Source: Alphaproteobacteria bacterium bin52 (lineage in GTDB: Bacteria; Pseudomonadota; Alphaproteobacteria; Thalassobaculales; Thalassobaculaceae). Taken from it: a stretch of 64,000 bases of DNA. The position numbers and the translations under genes were made by a program. The notes under the pieces are model-generated. The model did not search any database and had not been told where the DNA came from. It was given only the letters and a program-made list of their open reading frames with translations. Shown piece after piece: positions 44,126-52,521 of this stretch. Within the stretch, counting starts at the first letter, position 1. The number at the start of each line of letters is the position of its first letter. Location of the stretch: NCBI GenBank assembly GCA_002238645.1, contig MPMT01000014.1:1-64000 (forward strand). Reading direction: 5' to 3'.

Positions 44126-45556
44126 ATGGCAGGCTTTGCCGAATACGAAGACCATGACGGACTGGGCCTTGCCGGCCTCGTGAAGTCGGGGGAGGTCTCC
44201 GCCGGGGAGGTCCTCGAGGCGGCCATCAAACGCATCGAGGCACGCAACCCCGCGGTCAATGCGGTGGTCCAGGAACTCTACGACGAGGCGCGCACGCAGC
44301 TCGCCGAGGGTCTGACCGGGGGTCCGCTGTCCGGCGTTCCGTTCCTGCTCAAGGACCTCGGCTCGTCGCTCTCGGGCACCCGGACCACCCGTGGCAGCCG
44401 GTTTTTCGCCGGACTGCCGCCGATCCCGTTCGACAGCCTGCACGTCACGCGCATCAAGCAGGCGGGCATGGTGATCCTGGGAAAGACCAACACCTGCGAA
44501 CTGGGACTCAGCCTGACCTGCGAGCCGCAGCTCTACGGCCCGTCGCGCAATCCGTGGGACCTGTCGCGCACCCCGGCCGGCTCGAGCGGCGGTGCCGCCG
44601 CCGCGGTCGGTGCGAGGATGGTGCCGGTCGCGCATGCATCCGACGGATTCGGGTCAATCCGGGCTCCGGCCGCGTCCTGCGGCCTCGTCGGGCTCAGGCC
44701 GTCCCGTGGCCGACACACCCTGTGGCCGGTCGCGGGAGAAGGCATGAGCGGCTATGCCATCGAACACGCGGTCTCGCTCACAGTGCGTGACAACGCCGCG
44801 CTGCTTGACGCGACCCGCGGCCCCGGCCCGGGTGACCCCTATACCGCCCCGCCGCCGGCGCGACCGTTTCTCGACGAGGTGGGTGCGGACGCGGGCAGAC
44901 TGGCCATCGCCTGGAGTGCCCGGGCCCCGAACGGTGCCCGGATCGAACCCGACTGCCTGCGGGTTCTCGTCGAGACCGCCACGCTGTGCGAGGAACTCGG
45001 CCACCGGGTGGTGGAAGCCGATCCGGCGATCGAGGGAGAGGCAGTCGTGCCGACCTTCAGAACCGTGAGCGCCTGTTCGATCCTGAACGGCATCCGCAGC
45101 CATCCCTCGGGCCGCCTGCCGGAGCCGGGCGAGGTCGAGACCGTGGTCTGGAACACCATGCGCCGGGCCCAGAAGATCGACGGTGCGACACTGCTCACTG
45201 CCGAGCAGACCGCCCACAGGATCGGCCGGCAGATGGCGGAGTTTCACACGGAGCACGACGTGCTGCTGACCCCGGCGCTCGCGACACGTCCGCCGAAACT
45301 CGGCTGGCTCGACATGATGATGGAGGACCTTGACGAGTACTGGGAGCGGGTTTTCGCCTTCAGCCCGTTCACCGTCTGGTTCAACACCACCGGCCAGCCG
45401 GCAATGGTGATCCCGATCGGCCAGGCGAAGGACGGGTTCCCGATCGCGGTACAGGCGGTGGCGCGCTACGGTGACGAGGCGACCCTGTTCAGGCTTGCCT
45501 CCCAGCTCGAGGCGGCGCGGCCGTGGTTCCACCGCAAGGCACCCGTCACCGCGTGA
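44126..45556 (+). CDS. Amidase-signature family hydrolase
   Basis: A 476-residue amidase: [19 protein letters not shown] with the catalytic Lys, [20 protein letters not shown] with the cis-Ser, and [20 protein letters not shown] with the nucleophilic Ser. Here the usual DGGGSIR reads DGFGSIR, the triad itself being kept. It hydrolyses a carboxamide to acid and ammonia; family members include glutamyl-tRNA amidotransferase A, but with no gatB/gatC nearby it is a catabolic amidase. GGGGAG precedes the ATG. It is co-directional with the SDR gene, and its stop abuts that of the convergent MFS gene without any gap. Confidence 0.9.
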   Translation: MAGFAEYEDHDGLGLAGLVKSGEVSAGEVLEAAIKRIEARNPAVNAVVQELYDEARTQLAEGLTGGPLSGVPFLLKDLGSSLSGTRTTRGSRFFAGLPPIPFDSLHVTRIKQAGMVILGKTNTCELGLSLTCEPQLYGPSRNPWDLSRTPAGSSGGAAAAVGARMVPVAHASDGFGSIRAPAASCGLVGLRPSRGRHTLWPVAGEGMSGYAIEHAVSLTVRDNAALLDATRGPGPGDPYTAPPPARPFLDEVGADAGRLAIAWSARAPNGARIEPDCLRVLVETATLCEELGHRVVEADPAIEGEAVVPTFRTVSACSILNGIRSHPSGRLPEPGEVETVVWNTMRRAQKIDGATLLTAEQTAHRIGRQMAEFHTEHDVLLTPALATRPPKLGWLDMMMEDLDEYWERVFAFSPFTVWFNTTGQPAMVIPIGQAKDGFPIAVQAVARYGDEATLFRLASQLEAARPWFHRKAPVTA

Positions 45557-46777
45557 TCAGGCGCGCCCGGCCGCGATCACGCCGCGCCGGCGCACCTCGA
45601 ACACCGTCAGCATGGTGATTACCATGGCAACGGCACAGCCATGGAACACGATGCGCGGGTCACCGCCGTCAAGCAGCCAGCCGAGCAGCAGCGGCATCAG
45701 CGACGAGCCGAGGTCGAGCCCGGAATAGACGAAGCCGAACACCCGGCCGGTTGCGCCACCGGGTGTTGCCTTGCGCACCAGCATGTCGCGTGACGGCGAC
45801 GTGGTTCCCGACAGGAACCCCGCCATCGCAATGGCGGGAACGAGCAGCCCGCCTCCCGTCATCTCGGCCCCGATTGCAACCAGGACCACCGCCGAGAGCA
45901 TGACACCGGACATGGCGATGACGTCGTGCCGCTCGGTGCGGTCGGCGGCAAAGCCGCCGACGAAGATGCCCGCCGCGCCCCCGACCAGGAATGCCGTCAA
46001 CGCGATCGTGGCGTGCTGGAGCGTGACGGAATAGATCACCTGCATCGCGGTGAGCCCGAAGGTCTGCACCCCGACCAGGGCTGCGGACAGGAAGGTGAAA
46101 TAGGCGAAACAGGACAGGATCGTGGGCGAGAGCAGCAGGCGGACGTCGCGCAGGATCCCGGCGGTTCCCCTCCGCACCGGCGGTGGCGCCGGCGCCTCGG
46201 CCAGATCCTCGCCGCCCCAGACCACGAGCAGCACGACAACGGCGAGCCCGGCGAGCCCCGCGGCGATGACCGCGACCCGCCAGTCCGCCAGGGAAGCGAC
46301 GGCCACCACGAACCCGGGCGCGACGGCCCAGCCGAGGTAGCCGCACAGGGCGTGGGCGCCGTAGGCCCGTCCCAGCCGCGATGGAGAGACCTTGCTGGTC
46401 AGGATCGACAGGTCCGCGGGATGGAAGACGCTGTTGCCGAGCCCGGCAAGCACGGAGAGGACCAGCAGCATCCAGAACTCGGTGGCAAACCCGTAACCCG
46501 TCACGCTGACCGACAGCAGGATCAGGCCGCCGAGCAGGATGCGCCGCGCTCCGAACCGGTCGACGAGGAAGCCTGCGATGGTCTGGGCGATCCCCGAGGC
46601 GCCGTAGAACAGGGCGGTGAGCAGGCCGAGAGCCGCGTAGCTCAGGTCGAACTCGGTCCTGAGCAGCGGAAACAGCGGCGGCAGAACCAGGTGAAAGAAA
46701 TGACTGGCCGCGTGCGCGGTGCCGACCAGCCCCATGACCTTCAGGTCGCGCCCGAGCGGCGCCAGGGCCGTGCTCAT
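45557..46777 (-). CDS. Major facilitator superfamily transporter
   Basis: A 406-residue membrane protein with 12 predicted helices. The first half is GTAHAASHFFHLVLPPLFPL then YGASGIAQTIAGFLVDRFGA RRIL (motif A), and GLGNSVFHPADLSILTSKVS. The second half includes GGAAGIFVGGFAADRTERHD and GTTSPSRDMLVRKATPGGAT GRVFGFVYSG. The general pattern resembles fosmidomycin-resistance-like and sugar-phosphate MFS exporters; the substrate is unknown. The start ATG overlaps the stop of the TauD-type gene by one base (TGATG), so both are one operon. Confidence 0.86.
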   Translation of the reverse strand: MSTALAPLGRDLKVMGLVGTAHAASHFFHLVLPPLFPLLRTEFDLSYAALGLLTALFYGASGIAQTIAGFLVDRFGARRILLGGLILLSVSVTGYGFATEFWMLLVLSVLAGLGNSVFHPADLSILTSKVSPSRLGRAYGAHALCGYLGWAVAPGFVVAVASLADWRVAVIAAGLAGLAVVVLLVVWGGEDLAEAPAPPPVRRGTAGILRDVRLLLSPTILSCFAYFTFLSAALVGVQTFGLTAMQVIYSVTLQHATIALTAFLVGGAAGIFVGGFAADRTERHDVIAMSGVMLSAVVLVAIGAEMTGGGLLVPAIAMAGFLSGTTSPSRDMLVRKATPGGATGRVFGFVYSGLDLGSSLMPLLLGWLLDGGDPRIVFHGCAVAMVITMLTVFEVRRRGVIAAGRA

Positions 46778-47628
46778 CAACCAGGACCGCCGGGCCGGTC
46801 GCCTTCGAGCGTGACCCGGTGCATCAACCGCCGATGTCCGTGGTAGTCGTTGAGAGCGTTGTGCTGGGTACAGCGATTGTCCCAGAAGGCAAGGGTACCG
46901 GGCTCCCAGCGGAACCGGCAGGTGAATTCGGGACGCGCCAGGTGCCCGAACAGAAACTCGAGCAGCGGCCTGCTCTCGTCTTCGCTCATGTCCTGGAACC
47001 GGCTGGTATGGGCGACATTCACGTACAGTGCCTTGCGGCCGGTTTCCGGGTGGACCCTGACCACGGGGTGGGCGGCGGCAAGCGCGTCGTCGGCGAGCGC
47101 GGTTGCCGCGGCGCTGCGCATGGCCGAACGCGTGGCCCGCGCCCGGCCCTTGCCGGACATGTTGACCGCGACCAGGCGCTCCAGCATGTGCTGCATGCCG
47201 GCGGACAGCCGCTCGAAGGCCAGGTACATGTTGGCGAACTCGGTATCGCCACCGACCGGTGGAACCTCGCGCGCATACAGCAGCGAGCCGAGCGGCGGGA
47301 CCTCCTGGTAGGCGGTATCGGAATGCCAGATGCCGCCGAAGTTCACCTTGTCTTCCGCTTCCTTGATCACGGGGGTCACCTCGGGACAGTCCTCCAGTCC
47401 CTTGATCAACGGATAGATCATCGGGGTACCGAACCGCCTGGCGAAGGCGAGCTGACTTTGCGGCTCGAGCCTCTGGTCGCGCATGAAGATCACGAGGTTC
47501 TCCAGCAGGGCCCGGCGAACCTCGACAACGATCTCGTCCGGGACCGGCCCGGACGCGTCGACACCGGCAACCTCGGCCCCGAGGGCGCCGGCAACAGGCC
47601 GGACATCGATGTGGCGATAGGTGGTCAC
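46777..47628 (-). CDS. TauD/TfdA-family 2-oxoglutarate dioxygenase
   Basis: A 283-residue Fe(II)/2-oxoglutarate dioxygenase: RHIDVRPVAGALGAEVAGVD at the N-terminus, IWHSDTAYQEVPPLGSLLYA with the HxD ligand pair, and the C-terminal WDNRCTQHNALNDYHGHRRL MHRVTLEGD with the distal His and the co-substrate Arg. It hydroxylates an organic substrate and often releases sulfite from sulfonates; the identity is unknown. GTG 47628 (VTTYRHIDV) is preferred, with GGAG 7 bases upstream. It is translationally coupled to the MFS gene, suggesting uptake and oxidation of one compound. Confidence 0.88.
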   Translation of the reverse strand: MTTYRHIDVRPVAGALGAEVAGVDASGPVPDEIVVEVRRALLENLVIFMRDQRLEPQSQLAFARRFGTPMIYPLIKGLEDCPEVTPVIKEAEDKVNFGGIWHSDTAYQEVPPLGSLLYAREVPPVGGDTEFANMYLAFERLSAGMQHMLERLVAVNMSGKGRARATRSAMRSAAATALADDALAAAHPVVRVHPETGRKALYVNVAHTSRFQDMSEDESRPLLEFLFGHLARPEFTCRFRWEPGTLAFWDNRCTQHNALNDYHGHRRLMHRVTLEGDRPGGPG

Positions 47629-47674
47629 GGATGATCGTCTCCGCTGCAAACCTGATGCCGCCGACGTTGCCCCG

Positions 47675-47703
47675 TTGACACGAAGCGGTCAACCGCAGTA
47701 GGT
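47675..47703 (+). promoter_or_regulatory. Probable promoter of tRNA-Thr
   Basis: A consensus -35 hexamer TTGACA (47675-47680) is followed after 17 bases by GTAGGT (47698-47703) as a weak -10, placing transcription start a few bases before the tRNA at 47717. Confidence 0.5.
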
Positions 47704-47716
47704 CGCCTGTCCTCGT

Positions 47717-47792
47717 GCCGGTTTAGCTCAGCTGGTAGAGCATCTGATTTGTAATCAGAGGGTCGGGGGTTCGAGTCCCTTAACCGGCACCA
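47717..47792 (+). tRNA. tRNA-Thr (anticodon UGU)
   Basis: A complete 76-base cloverleaf. The acceptor stem is GCCGGTT/AACCGGC, the D-arm is TTAGCTCAGCTGGTAGAGC, the anticodon stem TCTGA/TCAGA has loop TTTGTAA (anticodon TGT), the T-arm is GGGTTCGAGTCCC-like (GGGGGTTCGAGTCCCTT), and discriminator A is followed by an encoded CCA. It decodes ACA and probably other ACN threonine codons. Confidence 0.97.
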
Positions 47793-48066
47793 GTCCTTCT
47801 TGCGGATACAGCCGCCGGGCAGCAGGTCCTCTTTCCGGGGCGAAACTTGAATACAAGTCGCATCGGATGATCGCGTTCGAGTCCCTGCCCATCCGGCTCT
47901 GAGGCGGACTTCGAGGCGCGATGGTCCGTGTCTGCCGAACGTGGCAAGGGACACCGGGTTCTACGCCTTCCGACGGGACACGATCTCGCAGTGCCGTCGG
48001 CTGCAGGGCCCTGCCGACCGGGCGCCTTGCCCAACCCTGCTTCCGGCGCGACCGGCCCCGCCCGCG
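47793..48066. other. Intergenic region after tRNA-Thr
   Basis: No gene was recognised in these 274 bases. The 12-base T-arm segment GTTCGAGTCCCT of the tRNA recurs at 47875-47886. tRNA 3' ends are frequent integration sites, but no integrase gene or longer direct repeat was found nearby. Confidence 0.4.
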
Positions 48067-49479
48067 CTACGCTCGCCCGGTCGTCGGCAGTGTGACTGTC
48101 GCACGCAGTCCGGCCCGTGCACGGTTTGCGAGGGCGATGTCCCCTCCATGGCTGCGCACGATGCTGCGTGCGATGGCAAGTCCGAGACCGCTGCCCCCGG
48201 TGGCACGACTGCGCGATGCCTCGAGCCGCACGAAGGGCTCGAACACCCGCTCGAGATCGGTGTCTGGAATCCCCGGGCCCTCGTCCTCGATAACGACGCG
48301 GATTTCCTCCTCGCCGGGCTCGACCCGCACAAGCACCTGTCCCCCGTAGGCGGACGCGTTTTCCAGGAGATTGCACAGCGCCCGGCGCAGCGCCGCCGGC
48401 CGGCAGGCCACGAGCACGCGGTCAGCGTCCATGACAGTGATGGCGTGTCCGAGCTCTTCAAGGTCGGTGGCGATGCTGTCGACCAGCGCCTGGAGGTCGA
48501 CCTGCCGCGTCTCTTCCCGCCGCATGTCCTCACGAATGAAGGCAAGCGTGTCCTCGGTCATCCGCTGCATCTCGTCGAGCGCGGCGAGAATCCTGGACTT
48601 CGTCTCGGCGTTTTCGACAAACTCGGCGTGCAGGCGCAGGCTCGTGATCGGCGTTCTCAGATCGTGCGAAACGGCGGCCAGCATCGCCGTGCGGTCGCGG
48701 ACATACCGGTCGAGCCGTGCGCTCATGAGGTTGAACGCGCGCACCGTCTCGCGGGTCTCGACCGTTCCCGCTTCGGGCAGGTCCTCCACCGCTTCTCCGC
48801 GGCCGAGACGTCCGGCCGCCGCCGCAAGCGCGCGCATGGGCCTTGCGATCCGTCGTCCCATGAAGACCGCCACCGTCGCTATTCCCAGCGCCGAGAGCAG
48901 AAAGACAGCCATGAATGCCGCACCCCGGCCGGGTGCGCCGGGTGGGGGCCTCACCGCGCAGTTGAGCCAGCGTCCGTCGGCGAGGGCCACCGATGCCGTG
49001 AACCAGTCGGGGGTCCAGTGTCCCCGACCGCCCCCATGCCGGTCTCCGTCGCGATCATGATCATCGTCGTCGTCGTGGTGGTCCTCGCGGGGATCGTCTT
49101 CGTCCGGATACCGGGTCCACAGCGGCGCGACCCGGACCCGCCCCGGCCCGACACCGAGTGCAGCGGCGAGCCCGTCCGCAATGGCTGCCGCCCGTCTTGC
49201 CGTCCCCGTCTCAGCCACAACGGGCTCGTCGGTCAGGGAGAACCGCACGAGCTCGGTGGACGCCGCGGCGATGACAGCCACGTGCAGTTCCCGCGGCGTG
49301 TCCCCGAGCAGCCGCGCGACGGTCGCCGTACGCAGGACGGCATTGGCCCGGTATGCATGGCGCAGTGCGTCGATCCGTTCCCAGGCGAACAACGCGAAGG
49401 CGACGCCCTGGGCCAGGGCGAGGGCGAGCAGAAGCAACAGGCTGAGCTGCCCTGCGAGGCTCTTCGGGACAAGCCTCAT
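48067..49479 (-). CDS. Sensor histidine kinase with Asp/His-rich periplasmic loop
   Basis: A 470-residue inner-membrane kinase: TM1 (LSLLLLLALALAQGVAFALF), a periplasmic domain of about 150 residues, TM2 near 183-205 (FMAVFLLSALGIATVAVFMG), HAMP (RRIARPMRALAAAAGRLGRG), the HisKA site AAVSHDLRTPITSLRLH (His near 271), then the N box LLENASAYGG and GGSGLGLAI. Periplasmic residues about 125-154 contain an unusual run of Asp and His (EDHHDDDDDHDRDGDRHGG), a likely metal-binding stretch, possibly for Ca2+, Zn2+ or Cu. Its ATG overlaps the stop of the response-regulator gene. The EF-hand gene beyond supports metal or calcium sensing, which is an inference. Confidence 0.9.
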   Translation of the reverse strand: MRLVPKSLAGQLSLLLLLALALAQGVAFALFAWERIDALRHAYRANAVLRTATVARLLGDTPRELHVAVIAAASTELVRFSLTDEPVVAETGTARRAAAIADGLAAALGVGPGRVRVAPLWTRYPDEDDPREDHHDDDDDHDRDGDRHGGGRGHWTPDWFTASVALADGRWLNCAVRPPPGAPGRGAAFMAVFLLSALGIATVAVFMGRRIARPMRALAAAAGRLGRGEAVEDLPEAGTVETRETVRAFNLMSARLDRYVRDRTAMLAAVSHDLRTPITSLRLHAEFVENAETKSRILAALDEMQRMTEDTLAFIREDMRREETRQVDLQALVDSIATDLEELGHAITVMDADRVLVACRPAALRRALCNLLENASAYGGQVLVRVEPGEEEIRVVIEDEGPGIPDTDLERVFEPFVRLEASRSRATGGSGLGLAIARSIVRSHGGDIALANRARAGLRATVTLPTTGRA

Positions 49480-50195
49480 CCGCGTTCCGCCTTGCCTGTA
49501 AACCGGTAGCCGCCGCCCCACACCGTGGCGATCAGCGCCGGGTTCTTCGGATCACGCTCGATCTTGCGGCGCAGTCGGCTTACCTGGTTGTCGACTGCGC
49601 GGTCGAACGGGGTGGCGCTCCGGCCGCGGGTCAGGTCGAGGAGCTGATCGCGGGAGAGAACCATCCCGGGACGCTCCAGCAGCGCCATCAGCAACCGGTA
49701 TTCACCCGAAGACAACGGTGTCACCACACCCGACTCGTCCACCAGCTCGCGACGTCCGGTATCGAGAGACCAGCGGTCAAACCGGTACCTCCCGGCCGGA
49801 ACGGGTTCCCTGTCGGGCGGCAGGCTGTGCGTACGCCGGATCACCGCCTTGATACGGGCGAGCAGTTCGCGGGGGTTGAACGGCTTGGCGACGTAGTCGT
49901 CAGCCCCGACTTCCAGTCCGACGATGCGGTCCGTCTCTTCCGCCATCGCCGTCAGCAGGATCACCGGGATGCGCGTCGTCTCTCGCAGGTGCCGGCAAAG
50001 CGAGAGGCCGTCCTCACCTGGCATCATCACGTCGAGCACGACGAGATCCACTGCCGCCACGCGTAACGCCTGACGCGCAGCGGCAGCGCTTTCCGCGGCT
50101 GTCACACGCAGACCATGGCGCTCCAGGTAACGCGCCAGCGGTTCACGGATGTCGCGGTGGTCGTCGACGACGAGCACATGCGGGGATGCGTCCAT
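49476..50195 (-). CDS. OmpR-family response regulator
   Basis: A 239-residue regulator. The receiver domain is HVLVVDDHRDIREPLARYL with phospho-acceptor Asp55 in LVVLDVMMPGEDG, then VILLTAMAEETDRIVGLEVG ADDYVAKPFNPRELL. The C-terminal winged helix has LSSGEYRLLMALLERPGMVL, SRDQLLDLTRGR and RAVDNQVSRLRRKIERDPKN with TVWGGGYRF. It partners the kinase gene it overlaps (ATGA). It is divergent from the EF-hand protein gene, which is its obvious candidate target. The start is ATG 50195. Confidence 0.93.
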   Translation of the reverse strand: MDASPHVLVVDDHRDIREPLARYLERHGLRVTAAESAAAARQALRVAAVDLVVLDVMMPGEDGLSLCRHLRETTRIPVILLTAMAEETDRIVGLEVGADDYVAKPFNPRELLARIKAVIRRTHSLPPDREPVPAGRYRFDRWSLDTGRRELVDESGVVTPLSSGEYRLLMALLERPGMVLSRDQLLDLTRGRSATPFDRAVDNQVSRLRRKIERDPKNPALIATVWGGGYRFTGKAERG

Positions 50196-50380
50196 GGGAC
50201 GGAGTCTACGCGCCTTCCCGCGGGCCGCAGGAAAAGATTGTAACAACCTGTGTCACGAAGACGACGTGCGACATCGGGAGACACACCCGCCAGTCACAGG
50301 ACAAGATTCTGCGACACCCGGTGCCCATATTCGGATCATCCACCGATACCCGATGGATCAACCAAGCCGGGAGAGATGAA
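50196..50380. promoter_or_regulatory. Divergent promoter region with a possible response-regulator site
   Basis: A 185-base region between the response-regulator and EF-hand genes. Two hexamers in direct repeat, TGTAAC (50239-50244) and TGTCAC (50251-50256), are 12 bases apart, close to one helical turn as in OmpR-family binding sites. A GGGAGAG ribosome site precedes ATG 50381. The binding site is a suggestion only. Confidence 0.35.
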
Positions 50381-50857
50381 ATGAATGCGAGGACGAAGAA
50401 ACTGACCGCCATCGGTGCCGCTGCCGTCCTGGGCGTGGCGGCAGTCGCGGGCGCAAGCTACGCTGGCCACCGCTATGGCGGCCACGGCATGGGTTTCCTT
50501 GACAAGGGACAGCTCGCCATCTCGGCGATGGAAATGTTCGACTCCATAGATGCCGACAGTGATGGCAAGCTCACCCAGGCTGAGATCGACCAGGCGCGCA
50601 ACGACCGCCACGCGGCACATGATGCCAACGGCGACGGTGACCTGAGCCTGCAGGAGTTTGCCGCGCTCTGGCACGAAACCACGCAGCCGCTCACCGTACG
50701 CGCCTTCCAGATGCTCGATACCGACGGCAACGCGATCGTCAGTCGTGCCGAGTTCGACCGGCCGCTCGCCGACATCGTGCGGCGGCTGGATCGCAACGGC
50801 GATGGCGGCCTCTCGATGAAGGACCATCGCCGCCGCGACCACGACCGGGACAACTGA
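50381..50857 (+). CDS. Exported EF-hand calcium-binding protein (four EF-hand loops)
   Basis: A 158-residue protein with an N-terminal signal or anchor (AIGAAAVLGVAAVAGASYAG), a Gly/His patch (HRYGGHGMG), and four EF-hand loops in two pairs: DADSDGKLTQAE, DANGDGDLSLQE, DTDGNAIVSRAE and DRNGDGGLSMKD. The first three have the canonical acidic positions 1, 3, 5 and 12; the fourth ends in Asp instead of Glu. The C-terminus is RRRDHDRDN. It probably binds Ca2+ in the periplasm. It is divergent from the two-component system whose sensor has an Asp/His-rich loop, so a metal-responsive unit is inferred. Confidence 0.9.
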   Translation: MNARTKKLTAIGAAAVLGVAAVAGASYAGHRYGGHGMGFLDKGQLAISAMEMFDSIDADSDGKLTQAEIDQARNDRHAAHDANGDGDLSLQEFAALWHETTQPLTVRAFQMLDTDGNAIVSRAEFDRPLADIVRRLDRNGDGGLSMKDHRRRDHDRDN

Positions 50858-51228
50858 CGCAAATCCATGCCAACTCGCCATGAACAATCTTCGCCGGGGC
50901 GCACGCTCGTGCTCCCCGGATGGCCGGATCGTGACGATGACGCACCGCACACCTGCAATCGAGCCAGTTCGTTCCAGTGCAGGATTGCACTGTCGCGCAC
51001 TGGACCCATGTGCTGCCTGCCGGCCGCGGTCGAGGGCCCCGGACCCGGCCCCTGCGCGGCCGGCGAGGCGGCAGGAACTGACGTGTCCGGGGACCGCGCG
51101 TTGTGGGGAACGGGCGTCAGCGGCCTGCCGAAGTCCCACCCGAGGCCCGTGTCAGGAGTATGGCAGCCGAAACCTCATGGGCGGGCAGTGTGATGGATTT
51201 GAACACGGGCGCGCGCAGTGTCAGGATC
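50858..51228. other. Intergenic region, no gene recognised
   Basis: These 371 bases lie between the EF-hand gene and the 3' end of the creatinase gene. Several frames are open because of high GC, but none resembles a protein family or has a clear ribosome site. No strong terminator hairpin with a T-run was seen. Confidence 0.4.
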
Positions 51229-52437
51229 TCAGGGGCCGACGATGTTGTGTTCGGGCCCGAGCGGGAACCCGGTGATGTTGCGGGAACCGTCGGCAGTCAC
51301 CACCAGGATGTCGTGTTCCCGGTAACCGCCGGCGCCAGGCTCGCCTTGCGCGATGGTGATCATCGGCTCCATCGACACCACCATGCCCTCCTCGAGCACG
51401 GTGTCGATGTCCTCGCGCAACTCCAGCCCCGACTCACGGCCGTAATGATGGCAGATGACCCCGATGCTGTGACCGTAGCCGAAGGTGCGCCGGTCACGCA
51501 CGCCGTGGTGGTCGCAGAGCCGGTTGAGTTCCGCGGCGATGTCCCGGCACCGCACCCCGGGCCGGATAAGCGAGAGGCCGAGACGATGCACCTCGAGGTT
51601 GATGGACCAGTACCGCAATGACGCCTCGTCGGCGTGGCCGAGAAAGAGGGTGCGTTCCAGTGCCGCGTAGTAACCGGCGATCATCGGAAAACAGTTCAAC
51701 AGCACGATGTCGCCAACACCGATCCGCCGCGTCGTGACCGGGTTGTGCGCGCCGTCGGAATTGATGCCCGACTGGCACCATGACCACGTGTCGCGGATCT
51801 CGCTGTCGGGTCGCGACCGCGCGATCTCGCGCACCATGGCGTCGGTTCCGGCCAGCGCCACCTCGTGTTCGGCAACGCCGTCGGCGAGGGCGCTCCGGCA
51901 GGCCTCGCCACCGAGATCGGCGATGCGTGCAGCCTCGACAATCAGCCCGATCTCCTCGGCCGACTTGATCATCCGCAGCTGCATGAGCGGCCCGGTCACG
52001 TCGACCAGCTCGGCCGGGGCCAGGGCGTCGGCGAGCTTGCGGTGCCCGGCAATGGAAAGGTGATCGAATTCCACCCCGACCCGGCCAGCGGTGCCGACGA
52101 GAGAACGGGCGCCGGTGTAGAAGGTATCGCGGCGCCAGTCGGTGTAGCTCAGCACCGCACCCGTCCGCCGCCACGGATGACCGAAATCGACGAGTGGCGC
52201 CAGTACTGTCGAGCGCTCCGCCGTCACGACGAGTCCGAACGGCCGGCCGAAGCTGCAGTAGAGAAAATCACTGAAGTAGAGAATGCCGTGCATGGAGGTC
52301 AGGACGACGGCGGCGAGGTCCTGCTCCGCCATGGCCGCCCTCAGCGCCGACATTCTCCGGACCATCTCGGCCTCGCTGAACGTACCGGCCGCCCGGTCAC
52401 CGTTCTCGATGATCTCGAAGTCTCTCGCCACTTCCAT
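51229..52437 (-). CDS. Creatinase (creatine amidinohydrolase)
   Basis: A 402-residue pita-bread-fold enzyme matching creatinase along its length: SEAEMVRRMSALRAAMAEQD, TSMHGILYFSDFLYCSFGRP, YTDWRRDTFY, DTWSWCQSGINSDGAHNPVT, ALERTLFLGHADEASL, FGYGHSIGVICHHYGRESG, VVSMEPM and the ending ITGFPLGPEHNIV. Active-site residues known for creatinase (His near 231, Glu near 261, His near 321, Glu near 356) are in place. It hydrolyses creatine to sarcosine and urea, unlike metal-dependent M24 peptidases of the same fold. It is 84 bases downstream of the fused hydantoinase gene, with its own ribosome site (GGGAAGGGAG). Confidence 0.9.
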   Translation of the reverse strand: MEVARDFEIIENGDRAAGTFSEAEMVRRMSALRAAMAEQDLAAVVLTSMHGILYFSDFLYCSFGRPFGLVVTAERSTVLAPLVDFGHPWRRTGAVLSYTDWRRDTFYTGARSLVGTAGRVGVEFDHLSIAGHRKLADALAPAELVDVTGPLMQLRMIKSAEEIGLIVEAARIADLGGEACRSALADGVAEHEVALAGTDAMVREIARSRPDSEIRDTWSWCQSGINSDGAHNPVTTRRIGVGDIVLLNCFPMIAGYYAALERTLFLGHADEASLRYWSINLEVHRLGLSLIRPGVRCRDIAAELNRLCDHHGVRDRRTFGYGHSIGVICHHYGRESGLELREDIDTVLEEGMVVSMEPMITIAQGEPGAGGYREHDILVVTADGSRNITGFPLGPEHNIVGP

Positions 52438-52521
52438 CGCCGTTACTCCCTTCCCTCCCGCGGCTGGTTCGCCATCAGCCCCCGGGCACCGCAGGCGTTG
52501 TCTCCTGGCCGGGACCCGGCG

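Noticed and set aside
43199-44635. N-terminal extension of the minus-strand SDR at 42449-43198
   Set aside because: It is antisense to the second SDR and the amidase; a good ribosome site and the usual SDR start are at 43198.
46778-47692. N-terminal extension of the minus-strand MFS gene
   Set aside because: It overlaps the TauD-type gene in another frame; ATG 46777 gives the normal MFS N-terminus.
47625-47954. A minus-strand frame containing RDSNPRPSDYKSDALPAEL
   Set aside because: This peptide is the well-known false translation of the strand opposite a tRNA-Thr gene. The region is the tRNA, not a protein gene.
50867-51193. A plus-strand frame of 108 codons after the EF-hand gene
   Set aside because: No ribosome site, no family resemblance, and a composition typical of random GC-rich frames.
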